Below the pieces are notes generated by a model. That model was not told the origin of the DNA and ran no database searches. It worked only from the letters and a program-made list of their open reading frames with translations. A stretch of 64,000 nt of DNA from Oncomelania hupensis (Eukaryota; Mollusca; Gastropoda; Littorinimorpha; Pomatiopsidae). The stretch lies in NCBI GenBank assembly GCA_036898135.1, contig CM072511.1, positions 42,774,103 through 42,838,102 on the forward strand, read 5' to 3'. Both the position numbers and the translations under genes were made by a program. Below, piece by piece: positions 29,868 to 41,939 of this stretch. Numbering within the stretch: the stretch's first letter is position 1; each line of letters opens with the position of its first letter.

Positions 29868-30834
29868 ATAGTTTTTGCAAGTCTGAAGTTTTCAATTGAT
29901 GCACTCTCCAACCCATTGTCGCCTTTATGTCCTGTGAAAGGGATTGATGTACAGTTTTTTGTTGTTGTCGACAATTTATGCCCATTTCTATTCAAACTTA
30001 AACATATTGTAATTAATTATGCAGGGACTTATATCCATATCGGACACCCGATTCAGTCCAGTATCTATAGCCATTGTCCTGTAACCTATTTTGTCAAGCA
30101 GCACAATGTCCTGTCCTTTTAAAAAAATGTCTAGTTCATTTCTGAGATTCAGACATATGTCCTGAAAATTACCTCGTGACCAGGACATGACCTGTACCAC
30201 CTTACCTCTGAGGGATGTAAGCGCATACATTATATACATGTGTTAAGTCTATATCATGGCTACTAGATGAGTAACATGTGGTAGTAAACTAATATTTGCA
30301 CACTTTCGCTATAAATATAATTATTCATGATGTTTTACACTTAACAAAATAAGAGACACCATTATATGCAGAACTTGATCAAATGTTGTTTTGTTCTTGC
30401 CGAAGTCTCTGGTGGATCAAAAAAGAAAATTCCAAGACCCGTGCTGACACAAATTCTAAATAAAAATATTGACTCACCAGAAAATGGATAAACTGTGTCA
30501 CTGAATTGATTTCAGATTCTGCATATACCAGTGTCAATATTTAGTGAACAAAAACGTGAATGTCTGTTTTGAAGTTTATGAAATAAAAATGAATTTCGAC
30601 GATTAAAAAAGCAGACATGATATATGCAGAACCAAACGTTCACCTTATTCCTATTGTGATAGAATACAAATGAACCTTCAGAAGTGGATAAATATATATT
30701 TTGGTTTTCGTTGCATATAGATTATACGAGAAAATATGAAAACGTGTAAGCTGTGTAATATAATACGGTAAAGAGTGAAATCTGTATACAAGTTAACTGC
30801 ACAGAGTACCCATGATGTAGACTCGCTCATCAAA
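29868..30834. other. Spacer between elements A and B, unit 1
   Basis: Five TGTCCTG motifs (four + at about 29929, 30076, 30106 and 30158; one - at 30181) cluster here. From about 30498 to 30665 it repeats, in shortened form, the sequence after the recombinase relic (28697-29110). No coding was recognised. It is conserved at 48312-49350. Confidence 0.5.
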
Positions 30835-30920
30835 ATACAAAATCTGTACTTAAGGCAACCATTTGGCACCCTAAAAGGGATTATCACTGTATTTAGTACT
30901 TTGGGTGAACACATGTTTTA
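30835..30920. repeat. Diverged left end of element B, unit 1
   Basis: ATACAAAATCTGTACTTAAGGCAACC, followed by GGCACCC and TTTGGGTGAACACAT, aligns with the left end at 20983 (GTACAAATCAGTACTTCAGG, GGGCACCC, GGGTGACCACAT). Element B therefore has an older, degraded left end. Confidence 0.6.
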
Positions 30921-30964
30921 TGTCATGTTATGTTCCCTCTCTCTCACCTGTCTGTCCCAACCTC

Positions 30965-31491
30965 CCCACTTTATGGAAATTTAGTGCTTTAAATTCCCAC
31001 TGTCGCTGTCTTCCTCATTTGCTCTTTCCCATTCCTGCTCTGTCCTATCACTGCTATACTATCTTCTTCTTCGCTAGATCAATGACCTACCTTTTTTCTT
31101 GAAAACTCTTCCTGGACAAGACTCCTTGTTTGTGTATGAGGTCTGTTGGATCAGCTTGGGAGTGTTGGACGCTTTCTGCCGGGGGGTCACTATGGCTTCC
31201 TATGATGTTATTATTTAGCAATATAGGCATTTTATATGTATATGTTTTGTTAATAATTTATAATGATGTTTGTATTCTATTTTGGTTTTGTAACCGGGGG
31301 TTCGAGTAGTTGGGGTAAAGCCTCAGCCGTCCCCTGCGTGGGATGTCTTTATTGTAAAGTGACTGGCCGGTGGAGGGCATTCAATTTTCAATTAGGGTTG
31401 TTTCAGCAGATCTTTTATGCGGATCGGGGGTTGTCCGGTCCTGATTTGGCTCTACCTAAAGCAGCAATCAATCAATCAAACAATCAATTAA
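30965..31491 (+). mobile_element. SINE-like insertion only in unit 1
   Basis: The 527-bp insert ends in an (ATCA)n-type tail (AGCAATCAATCAATCAAACA) and is flanked by AACCTC at 30959-30964 and 31492-31497. Unit 2 keeps the empty site CCCAACCTCTATAAG near 49475. The family is not identified; it may be a LINE 3' end or a SINE. Confidence 0.7.
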
Positions 31492-31497
31492 AACCTC

Positions 31498-33068
31498 TAT
31501 AAGAAATAGGCAGTGACAGTAGTTTGTATGTATGTCTCAATTACTGGTAAATGGGAGGTAATTTTTACTTTTCAATACTTGTACATTAAATTAAGTATTC
31601 CGTTAACATTCCAAGAAACTTTTTATTTATTCATTTGTTGTTGTTTTAATTTTTAGTACAGTGCTTAAAGTTTAATTCACAAGATTACCAAATTCCAAGG
31701 TTAATTTGTGGCTACAAATTTGTACAAAGTGTTTAAGAAGCATTTCTGTCTTTGTTTTGCCATCTAAAAACAGACATGATAAATTTAGTGGCATGATGAA
31801 AATGATTTAAAAAGCAAGTCATCGTTAATTAAAAAAAACAAATTCATTTGCCTTAATATGGTGTTTTATTTGAACAATTGTGAATGTGATAGGTGTTATT
31901 TTATACTCGCAAAACAAGTGGTTATACAGACTCCTCTAATTTTGTGCCTATAACCTAATAGGGGCTTGCCATAAGCACTTGAATTTGTTTGTGCATGTTT
32001 GTGGGGAGTGATGACCATTACTTCATAATTTCCAACGTTGTTGGAAGTGATTAAAAAAAACCACATTACTTTATAATTTCTTATGAAGTAATGGCTATAC
32101 TGTAGCTCCCCACAAACACCCCCAAGTTCATGTGCCTGCAGGGCTATTATTCACCAATACAGTGCCATGCTGGTGATTGAAAAGCATTGTGCTAAAGAGA
32201 ATGTATAGATATGTTAATTCAGCATTCACCGAAGGTGTGGGTAAATCGGGCGCCCAGTTTACTTTTTTTTCTTCTTTATCAGCGCACAGTTTATTTTTCT
32301 TATGTTTTGTTTTGATCAAGCCTCAAAGTTTGGCTATGATCAAGCACATTAGGTGTCTTATGTGCACAAAGTTTCATCTGATAACACTTTTTACACAAGC
32401 TTTCACTGTTGACACGTATGACCTATAAAGATTAGGTGGGTCCTGGTGTACCTATACCTTCCAAAAGAGAACAGTATTTTATTTTGAAGGTATGGGATTG
32501 ATTTAAAAGTTGTCTGATGGCAAGCTACTCGATCGGATGTCTGATTCACCAAGTGTTTACAGAATAATTCGTATTAGCTATGGATGTATGACCGGGTGAA
32601 TGTTAAGTTGTAGTCCAGGCATAAAACGCAAATAAACACAGACAAATCCTGCTAACTTTGGGTATGGGCGACTGAGGCACCTATTCCTTTGTTGCCTTAT
32701 TGTACATTTCAATCAGCTGATTTTATTCTATTCTATGAATGCCTTGGGCCTAATTCGTTGGATGAAATGTTTGTATTATTTTTCCCTTCTATTTATGTTA
32801 ATTATTTCATCCGATTGAGATGTAGGGGTATCACTATGATCCAGGCCAAAGAGAAAATCTTCATAGAGAAAGGCCCTCAATTATAGGTTTAAATGTCGCG
32901 TTTTTGAAAGTGCTGCAACTGAAGACATATTTTGTATTTAATAATAATGAAGCCAAAACATTATGAATTTGTAAAATAAACAGGAAAAAATGCTGACGTT
33001 CCCAATGGAATAATACACTTTATGAGAGTATTTCTTCTTTTTTTTTCTTGTGTTATTTTTAAATTGTA

Positions 33069-33102
<34 letters not shown>

Positions 33103-33346
33103 GGTACTCCAAGTTGCGCCATTACTGTGTCGGCCCTATGGGCCACTTTCACTGCAATTGTTCTCTTGATTGTTTTTTTCCTGATGTTGAATAAAAACAT
33201 ACCAAATAAATGCCTGAGCCTTTTATCTTTTATGCGTGTGTTTCTTTGAGTGAAAGATATCCAAGTTTCAAAGTACGAAACATGTTTTGCGATGCACTGC
33301 CTCGGTTGTGGCAGACGCCATCTTCACAGGGCGCTCTCAACCCCAC
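31498..33346. other. Element B interior, no gene recognised
   Basis: AT-rich and conserved with 49480-52042. The only structured tract is (ATT)n at 33066-33103. Confidence 0.4.
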
Positions 33347-34560
33347 AGTTCAGTTCAGTTCAGTTCAAGGGACTATGTTAAGCTTCGCAGCTTTTTTGTG
33401 TCCCTGTTTTTATACAACTTTAAATTTTCCGGTTATTTTTGCAATTGTTCAGAGAGTTAGAATTAAATGAAAATCATTCATCGAAATCAAATTTGGATTC
33501 CACAATGAAACTTACCTTTTCCAGAAGGTTTTTAAAAGTATTTAAGTTGTTAGCTTTTTTAACATGTAATGGTAGTTTGTTCCACAGTGGTGCAATTCTA
33601 TGGCTAAAACAGTGCTTTCGTTTGTTAGTACGACAGTGCTGGATAAAAATTTTGTCTTCTGAGTTTCTAGTTTTGCCTCCATCATAAAACTTAAAGAATG
33701 TATTAGCATTGACTTTGTCGATGTTATTTAATATTTTGTATGTTTGTATAAGATCACCTCTAACTCTTCTAAATTTCAAACTCGGAAGGCCTAGTTTCTT
33801 TAGTCTTTTTTTGTAAGGCAGATTTTTCAAGGATTTTACCAATTTTATTGCTCTTCGCTGCACTTTTTCAATTACTGACGATTGTCTTTTCAGTAGCGGT
33901 GACCAAACAGCATTTGCATATTCCACATGAGGTCGGACAAGAGTCTTATACAGACATGTTAACGTATCTTTATCAAGGCAGGTGAAAGATCTTCGGATAA
34001 TCCCCAGCATTTTATTTGCCTTTGCAATTGCATTATTAATGTGTTTATCAAATTTTAACTCTTTATCAAAAGTGACCCCCAGATCCTTCTCTTCGGTACA
34101 GCTGTCAATTGACACTCTCTGTCCATCAGCGGTCATATAATATTCATGGCAAGAATTTTTCTTACCAAATTTTAGTACCTTGCATTTGGAAGTATTAAAA
34201 TGAAGTTGCCACTTATCAGACCATTTACCAAGATTATTTATATCGGACTGTAGCTTAAGACTCTCACTGGACAAGTTATATAGTTTTGTGTCATCAGCAA
34301 AAATTTTACAACTGCTGGACACCTCATCTGGTAAATCATTTATGAAAATAGTAAATAAAACAGGACCCAAAATGCTACCTTGAGGTATACCACTTAACAC
34401 AGGAGCTTCTGAAGAGAAGGCCACCTCCATACAAAATGAAATCTCAGTTAGGGAATTAGTCTCCAACCAAGAAATCGACAATGAAAGAATCTGTACTATT
34501 TTGGCTTTCTTCTTGTGCAATTTTTTTTTAAAATTCAGTGGGAAATTCATTTTGTGATCT
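33347..34560 (-). pseudogene. CR1-like LINE RT fragment, unit 1
   Basis: The ORF 34550-33474 encodes the second half of RT and the C-terminal region: SGIPQGSILGPVLF, the catalytic FADDTK, LHFNTSKCKVLKFGK, EEKDLGVTFDKELKF, HVEYANAVWSP, KVQRRAIKLV and LPSLKFRRVRGDLI. The 3' tail is (AACTG)n-like (33349-33370). It lacks the endonuclease and the first RT motifs. In unit 2 only the upstream 150 bp remain (52044-52192); the rest was removed between CCAC microhomologies. Confidence 0.88.
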
Positions 34561-34709
34561 GTTGTGGAACTTTTTGTTGCTTTTTTTTAGAGCTTCTACT
34601 GAATCGATCTGTTTAAAAAGTAGCTCGTTGGAAAGGCAAATCTTTTTTCTACAATAATATGTAATCAGTTTAGGATTTTTGAGTTCACACTAGCTGAGAT
34701 TATTTAGAA

Positions 34710-34850
34710 ATGGAGAGTGGTGTTGAGCAACAGCTACTAATGTGCGTCGGTAATGGCGGAGTACGATTAACAAGGAGACTGAACCGCTTCAGTCGATCGT
34801 CAGTGTATCTTCTTGCACGTCGTCACAAGTCAATCTAAAGGCACTTGTTG
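34710..34850 (+). pseudogene. First exon of the unrecognised gene of element B, unit 1 copy (frameshifted)
   Basis: Homologous to the open exon at 53545-53689, starting ATGGAGAGT and ending at the same donor (GTTG|GTAAGT). Small indels shift the frame to a stop before the donor, so the unit 1 copy is broken. Confidence 0.5.
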
Positions 34851-35280
34851 GTAAGTTTAGCCTTTAAATACTTGTTAATAACATTTGTATTGTCGATAAA
34901 TATATTTTTTCAAATGATAGGCCAATTGTTTAGCAATTATTTGAAGACCGGAAGTTGACAATCGAGAATCGATGTAGGTTGAATGGTATGGTCAAAAATA
35001 TGTAAAATTAATTAAGATACACCTTTTCCACCAGATTTAACTGGTAACAAATTTTATCTGCATATATTAAAGATTCTTAGCATATACATGTATTCCATTG
35101 GGGTAAAATATGCACAGGGACTTAAGAAAAAAACGATCTTGCTAAGTCACGTGACTTCAGCACTGTTTACTTTCGTTTTCATTTACAGCTAGTGAGCTAG
35201 AAACTTGTGGCAGTGGTTAGGCCTATATGTTTTCGGGCAATTTGTGTTGAAGCTATTTTTGTTATTGATTTTTTATTTGA

Positions 35281-35970
35281 TGCCAATGGCAACAACACCA
35301 ATGGCATCAACACGGACATCAAAGTACAAGGCCAATCCCTCAACACAGTGCACAGCTTCAAATATTTAGGAGCCATTGTGTCAGACAATGGGTCTCGACA
35401 GGAAGTCCTCTCCAGGATCGCACAAACAACTGCTGCCCTGACAAGGTTGAAGCCCATTTGGAAAGACAGAACCATCAGTCTACATTCCAAAGTAAGACTG
35501 CTGCGATCTCTGGTCATCTCCATCTTCCTATATGCTTGCGAAGCATGGACCCTCACAGCAGATCTCCAACGAAGAATACAAAGCATGGAGATGAGGTGCT
35601 ACAGAAGACTTCTGTGCATTTCCTATACCCAACACATCACCAACGTTGAAGTCCGACAGACCATCACACAAGCCATTGGACAACACGATGACCTGCTCAC
35701 AGTGGTGAAGAAACGGAAACTCCGATGGTATGGCCACGTCACCAGATCATCAGGCCTTGCAAAGACCATTCTGCAAGGCACAGTGCAAGGAGGTAGAAGA
35801 AGGGGGAGACCGAAAAAGAGGTGGGAGGACAACATTCGAGAATGGACTGGTTTGACACTGAGCGAAGCCATGAGGGCTGCTGAGGACAGAGAAAGATGGA
35901 GTATGCTGGTTAAGCGATCATCTGTGGTGCCCCTACGACCTTCGGGTTATGGGACAGGATAGGATAGGAT
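35281..35970 (+). mobile_element. RTE-like LINE, 5' truncated, only in unit 1
   Basis: The LINE encodes the C-terminal third of the ORF (HSFKYLGAIVSDNGSR, ARIAQTT-like, LYACEAWTLTADLQRRI, LRWYGHVTRSSGLAKTIL, GGRRRGRPKKRWEDN, stop after GYGTG) with an (AGGAT)n tail. It is flanked by 13-bp repeats ATTTTTTATTTGA at 35268-35280 and 35971-35983. Unit 2 has the single empty site near 54105-54118. This is a classic target-primed insertion after the units separated. Confidence 0.92.
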
Positions 35971-36311
35971 ATTTTTTATTTGAGCTGTTCTGCAAGCATC
36001 CAAATCTCTCCCAATTACTTCAAGACCCAATGTTTTTAAACATAAATTAAATTGCAGCCAAATATAATTTTAACTTTTAGTTTTAGTACTTTTACTTAGG
36101 CAGAATTGAGGATATTTTTTTTTGTGTACATTAATTTTACTGATATATGCGATAATAATTTTTAAAAAAGCAATAGTGATTACATTTTACTTTGGTTTTA
36201 TCTGTACTTTTATGCCATTGTTGTTCATTTGTATGTTATTTAAGTTTAACAGTTGTTTGATATGAAAAACTATGTTGTATAGTTTTAATGTTTATGAGTG
36301 CCATTGTAAAG

Positions 36312-36312
<1 letters not shown>

Positions 36313-36371
<59 letters not shown>
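36313..36371. repeat. (ATT)n microsatellite
   Basis: Trinucleotide tract in element B, expanded at 54442-54522 in unit 2. Confidence 0.95.
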
Positions 36372-36373
<2 letters not shown>

Positions 36374-36528
36374 TGATGATCCATAGTTCTTGTCATAATA
36401 TTTTGGTTTGCCCTTTCCTCTATTCACTCACCACCCCACTGCTTTTTTTCTTGAAGTTTTCTTTTTCTTTCTTTTTGTTTTGTTTTATTTTTTGCCTCCT
36501 GTGTCATATTAATGCAATGCTGTCCTAT

Positions 36529-36559
<31 letters not shown>

Positions 36560-36560
36560 G

Positions 36561-36680
36561 CTGATGAAACATACAACAAACTGAAACTGAGTTTCCTGCC
36601 AACCAAGCGAGGTGCTCCAGACTTGTTGTGTACGAATCGACTACTCCTCCAGCTGGTTGCTCTCTCAGAAGAAGACTTTG
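36561..36680 (+). pseudogene. Truncated second exon of the element B gene, unit 1
   Basis: After TTTTTTGTAG the sequence matches the exon at 54712 but carries small deletions and breaks off at about 36676, where an inverted copy of the element's right end begins. Confidence 0.5.
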
Positions 36681-37523
36681 AGTGACCGTGTAAAATACAT
36701 ACCTTGGGTGACCACTGGTAATATATATGTTTATTAGTGGTGTACAAAATGCCTTGTGTTTGCATCCTATTAGTTAATTTGGTTGTATTGTTGTTCGTGT
36801 TATCACTAGCCTCACTAATTTTGTTCCCCAAGATCATCATGAAGCTTGGTTTTGTATCCCTCTTGTTGTTATTATTATTTGTTGTAGTAGTACTGCAATA
36901 CAGCTACTAAAAATAATACAACAGCAGCAACACAAAAAGACTAATACTATATGGTAACAATGATAGCAATAATAATAACAGTACTACTACAACAAATAAT
37001 AATAACAACAAGAGTGATGTTGAATGTTATATTTGATGCATGTCAATGAAAAGGGATACCTACTTCTTTTTTTTCCCACATTTTACAAAAATCGAAATAA
37101 AAAAACCCGTATATTCATTTGAAAAAAAAGGTGATTTAATAATAATAATATTAATAATAACACTAATAATAATAATCATAGTCATAAGAGTAATTATAAA
37201 AATAATAATATTAATAACAATAAAGCTACTAAAAATAATACAACAGCAGCAACACAAAAAGAGTAATAATATATGGTAACAATGATAACAATAATAATAA
37301 CAGTACTACTACAAGTACAACAAATAATAATAACAAGAGGGATACAAAACCAAGCTTCATGATGATCTAGGGGAACAAAATTAGTGAGGATAGTGATAAT
37401 ACGAACAACAATACAACCGAATTAACTAATAGGATGCAAACACAAGGCATTTTGTACACCACTAATAAACATATATATTATCAGTGGTCACCCAAGGTAT
37501 GTATTTTACACGGTCACTCAAAG
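36676..37523. repeat. Inverted duplication at the right end of unit 1
   Basis: The sequence 36676-36895 is the reverse complement of about 37300-37523, sharing CTTTGAGTGACCGTG, TTAGTGGTGTACAAAATGCC and TGAAGCTTGGTTTTGTATCC. Between them, 36894-37012 is a direct copy of about 37219-37325. Unit 2 lacks the inverted arm, so the rearrangement is specific to unit 1 and cut the second exon of the B gene. Confidence 0.85.
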
Positions 37524-37544
37524 TAGCATTTTTACAGTGGTCAC

Positions 37545-37766
37545 CCAAAGTCACCTCAATTACATGGTAATCCTTAGGGCGACCAGCAAAATTATGTATA
37601 TCTTTCAAATATAAAATTAAAGAATGCATACTGCATTATATTACAGCATTTAATGTGTAGGTTATGTTAAGCATTCAGTTGAATCTGGACATGTGTTATA
37701 TGCAGATTTATGTGAGGTCACCCTAAGGCATCATTCCACTGCGGTCGCCCTAACAGTGAATTTGTA

Positions 37767-37767
<1 letters not shown>
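37545..37767. repeat. Right end of unit 1 / element B
   Basis: It contains GTCACCTC, AGGGCGACC, GAGGTCACCC and CGGTCGCCC and ends GAATTTGTAC before (TA)n. It is nearly identical to 29645-29867, 48089-48311 and 55792-56014. Confidence 0.8.

Positions 37768-37807
<40 letters not shown>
37768..37807. repeat. (TA)n at the junction of units 1 and 2
   Basis: About 40 bp of TA dinucleotides separate the right end of unit 1 (GTAC at 37764-37767) from the left end of unit 2 (GTAC at 37808-37811). Confidence 0.97.
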
Positions 37808-37812
<5 letters not shown>

Positions 37813-38320
37813 AATCAGTACTTCAGGCGACCTTTGGGCACCCAAAAAGTGCTTTTTACTGTATTTGGGTCTTTGGGTGACCGAAAATCGGTCGCCCAAA
37901 AGTTTTTTCCTCTGCCGCGAGAATGAAACACGTGACAGACTGTATTTCGGCGCTGAAAGGTTCTGTTTTGATTGGGCAACACAATTTCAAAGAGCGAATG
38001 GTTTGTGGTCATGAATATTCTTATTAGGGGGTAGTTTGTGTTGTGGTATTTTGGGTGACCACATAACATTTAGGACATCAGGTGACCATGAAAAAAGTTG
38101 GAAAATATTGTTCATTTCGTAAATATATCTTTTAAAATCATGTACAATTATTGAAGAAACACCAAATAATCGATCAAAATCAACGATTTTATTTACAAGG
38201 AAGAAACATGTTCAGAGCCAAAAACCCATGTCTCCCTTTCTCTTTGTGAAAAATATACGCCTTGTCAAAGGGACGTTACTCGCAACTGGACTATGGCGAT
38301 CACGTACGCATAGACTGACA

Positions 38321-38344
38321 ATGTTTTCGAAATGGAGTAAATTG
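38321..38344 (+). other. Candidate mini first exon in element A, unit 2
   Basis: Identical MFSKWSKL plus GTAAGT donor as at 21503, showing conservation of start and donor between copies. Confidence 0.3.
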
Positions 38345-39232
38345 GTAAGTTTGCAATTTTTAATCTAATCAATAATGTGATTTTATGTTAGCATTGATTC
38401 TGTTTGCCTATTGATGAATTATTAGACGCTTGGTTATCTTAAAAATGTATGAAGTGATCAGTAAAGATCGAATCGAAGCGTTTCGTTCAAAGTTGGTCAC
38501 AGTGCAGACAAAGGCATGATTTACTTTAGTTTACTGTTTAGTGATAATTCATAGTTTTTTGACTCGCGCATCGGGAAAGCTTGAAAAAGCTTTTGTAAGG
38601 ACCCATTTTCAACTCAATTAGCAGTTGTGAATGTTGATATGAATTATGATGTTTTACACTTACAAACCAGAATGGATCAAATCGGTAAAGGAAAACCGAC
38701 ATTACGACAAGTCAGATGGGTCTTCTTCGACATGTGGATGGTATCTCTCAACTTCCTTATCACTTCCTTCAAAACTGACTTACAAAAAAGTATTATATAC
38801 CATTGGATTCCTAATTTTTGCTCTTTCCAATGATCAATTTCCCTCTTTCCAAACAAAAGTCTATGAACGTCCCAATCAGCCAATGTCCTTGACTTTCACT
38901 TCCAGTTTCACTGTTTCGATCAGTCAGTGTAAATAAGCTCTTTGGTAAGACTGAGACCGCACAACACAATAGCTTTCAATTTATCACAACCCAAATCAAT
39001 ACCGCCAAACACGCTTTTCAGAATAAAATGACGAAATGGATAAACAGGATTGTAGAAAACAGGAGTACTGCATGTGTAATTCTCGAGGTCGGCGTGTCGT
39101 CACAAGTCACGTGACAAACTTGACAACACTAGCCGCCATGATGGCTTGGGGGAAAGCTTTGACGGAAGTCGGTGTAAGATATTGAAGAGCAATTAGGTTT
39201 CGCCTAAGTTTAGTCAGCAATTTTCCACTACC

Positions 39233-39385
39233 ATGTCGTTTACATATTTAGAGGAGCTTTCATCAGAAGCAAGAGAGCGGTATTTGATCAAAATGCAGCT
39301 TACAGGATTGGATACCCGACCGTATAAACTTCCAGCAGACGCATGGGTGAATGATCCCAAAATAAAGATCAAGACGAGAAAGTGA
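39233..39385 (+). pseudogene. N-terminal exon like YqaJ-type transposon nuclease ORF
   Basis: This 50-codon ORF (starts MSFTYLEELS, contains ERYLIKMQLTGLD, RPYKLPADAW, NDP) resembles the N-terminus of proteins carrying a YqaJ-like exonuclease in ISL2EU transposons. The nuclease core was not found downstream. An intron (GTAACT shortly after) or deletion may explain this. The match is by recollection of family pattern. Confidence 0.5.
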
Positions 39386-41930
39386 AAGGTAACTCAATAA
39401 CTGACACTGCAACAGGCAAAAACTTGTTTGAATGATTTTATTTTTAGTCCTTAGTTATATTAGTATTTTTGAAAGTTGTATTAGGCTTACTGAGGTGAAG
39501 CCTATAGTAAATGAATCTGTTAGGCCTATTTAATAAAATTTTGTTTATGTAAATTTGATTTAAAGAAGACAATGTTTTTTTTTTTTATATTATCTATCAC
39601 TATAATGAATGATGTAGTAAATTGCTCTTTAGTTTAGAGTATAAACAGTAGTTCATAAGCACACCCACAATAAAGGCACACACACACACACTCATACACC
39701 TTCCATGTACATGTATTCATATGATATTTACACATTTACATGAAACAAATGATTAGACTCCTACACATATACATCCTATTATTCATGCACAAATCACATG
39801 CATTTTTACTTGAATTACTGCACACTGATATGATAAGTGATATAAACTTTGATGTAGGTTTTTGTGGTATTGATAACCACATGTAAGAATTCTTGAAAAT
39901 GTACTAAGGACTGTAAGTGTGATTATAATTTTGTTGTTGTTGTTGTTGTGTGTTGCAACTTTTAATAGTTTAAGATAATACTAGGTACTCCAAGCCCTTC
40001 ATTGGCTCTTGTCCGCTCAGCAGTTTTGACTCAGTTTTCACTTCACTTTCAACACTTATTATTAATGTAAAACTGCATCAAAACGAACAGTGGCTGTATT
40101 CAAATAAAAATTGAAAGCTTTATCTTTACATCTGTGTTGTTTTTAATGCATGTTTATGCGAAAGATTCCGAGAAAACAGCTTTTGAATACGCCCCTATCC
40201 GAACGCTGAATGCCGCTGCGAAAAAATTGTCACTGTCGTTTGCTGAGAGGTGGCTCGTTTCCAAGTCTAAGCGCTTTGCGATACTTCATTGGATGGCCTA
40301 AAAATAAGAACCAATGAGAAGTTCGGATACTTAGCTTCATTTACATATAAGTATGGAAGGCTCTCGTGTGTAAACATTTTGTTACGAGCCGAACAAAGTG
40401 GATAAAGCGGTTTTGATGTAAGTTTGATTTTAACTAGAAGTTTAAAACTTAGCAAGAAATAAAGAGCAGACTTTCCTTTATAAAACTAGGGTATTTATTA
40501 ATTTGTGCATTACTGTATCGCGGAGCGCTTTGCCGTAGAAAAGCCTACCCAAGCGGTGTTCGGGAATTCTTGCGGTCATTGCGTACTCGTAGGCCTATTC
40601 AGCGACACGCGTGCTGAGCGTAGTAGCACACCAGTAGGCCTATAATTTGCCGGCGCGCACTGCGAATTTGATGATTTCCCAACTTTGAAGCACCAAAACG
40701 GCTGAACATTACATGGGAGAGGCCTGAAGAAAATTGGGCTTGGAGTATAACATATGAAGGGGTTACCTGTCAAAAATCAGCTTCCTGGTATCAATATTGG
40801 CTTCACTTTGAGACTCCAAAGTTGTCAATTTCTTCAATTCCAAAACGTTGCCAAAAAAACACCAACATTCGGCATTTTCAAACATTAATAACTTTTTACC
40901 TATTTGTCCTATGGGGGAAAAAAATATACCACTGTGTTCAGAATGAAAAGCTCTTTAAATCTATGTCAGTTTTGTGATGAGGAAATCATTTTTTAAAAAT
41001 GGCTTTTGACTACCTAATAATACTGCTGATTTTATTTTAATGATGTACACTTGGACTAAGACAAGAGTTGTTTCCATTTTTTCCAGGCATGCTAGTCTTT
41101 GCCTTTAGTTCATTGACTGGCAATCACCTGTTATAGCCCCCACAATTTTAAACTTAGATGACAAAAGCTCAGTTAATTTACTTTTATTTGTAGAAAGAAC
41201 TTCATTTTCTTGTTGGCGGTAAATAATATGATATGAAATGCTGCTTTTTCCATATAAATAGTTCAGTTTAAAGGAAGGGGGGAGGGGGGAGCGTAGACCA
41301 CTTTTTTTGGTCGTTTTAGCAGCTTATTTGTATATTAAAATAAAGAACACTATACCTTATAACATTTCAGAGCATTATTACTCGTAAGACAAAACATTGA
41401 ACAAAAAAGGCTGTGTAAAAATCAGACATTCAAAATTCCGGAAATGAAAGATTAACGAGTTAGTTACCTTTACGATTTGGATGGTGACTTTAAGTTGGAA
41501 ACTAAAAAAAACCAACAAAAAAACCCCGCTATCTATAGCCTACATTTCTGGCTTCCTTATGTTCGTATCACGTTGTACTTACATTTATAGCCAGCGGATC
41601 AGATAATCAGCATTTTAGTTTCTCTTTTAATTCATTAGATGCCATATCATCTTTTAGATACTCTGATCTCTCTACATTTCTCACTGCCGCATGTTTTGAT
41701 CAAAACATTCAACAAAGTATATTACAGCATGACTAAAAGTACAATTTCTGAGTCATTAATTTAACAAACATTTATTTGGTTGACAAGAATAATACTTTAT
41801 AAATAAAGCAAGAAGGGAGTAGCAGGCTACTACTTTTTTCTCCATACTCAGAGAAACTAGCCTACCTTAAAATTAAAATTATCATATTTTTTACAAAGGG
41901 ATTTAATTCAACTTCAAATATGATGTGAAA
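39386..41930. other. Interior of the ISL2EU-like insert, no gene recognised
   Basis: AT-rich and without long ORFs. Short microsatellites (CA near 39678, TTG near 39930) are present. Nuclease and transposase cores expected here are not visible. Confidence 0.4.
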
Positions 41931-41939
41931 CCTTACAGC

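Larger units (their letters stand above)
20983..37767. mobile_element. Unit 1: 16.8-kb element-like unit with terminal inverted ends
   Basis: The unit runs from GTACAAATCAGTACTTCAGG to CAGTGAATTTGTAC. Its ends are inverse-like: both carry GTACAAAT then GGCGACC 10-17 bp in. Both ends hold clusters of GGTGACC, GGCGACC, GGTCACCC and GGTCGCCC. It is bordered by (TA)n on each side. A second copy follows at 37808-56014. A right-end copy at 29867 and a diverged left-end copy at 30835 divide it into elements A and B with a 967-bp spacer. No complete transposase was recognised. The superfamily is unknown and TA targeting is only suggested by the borders. Confidence 0.7.
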
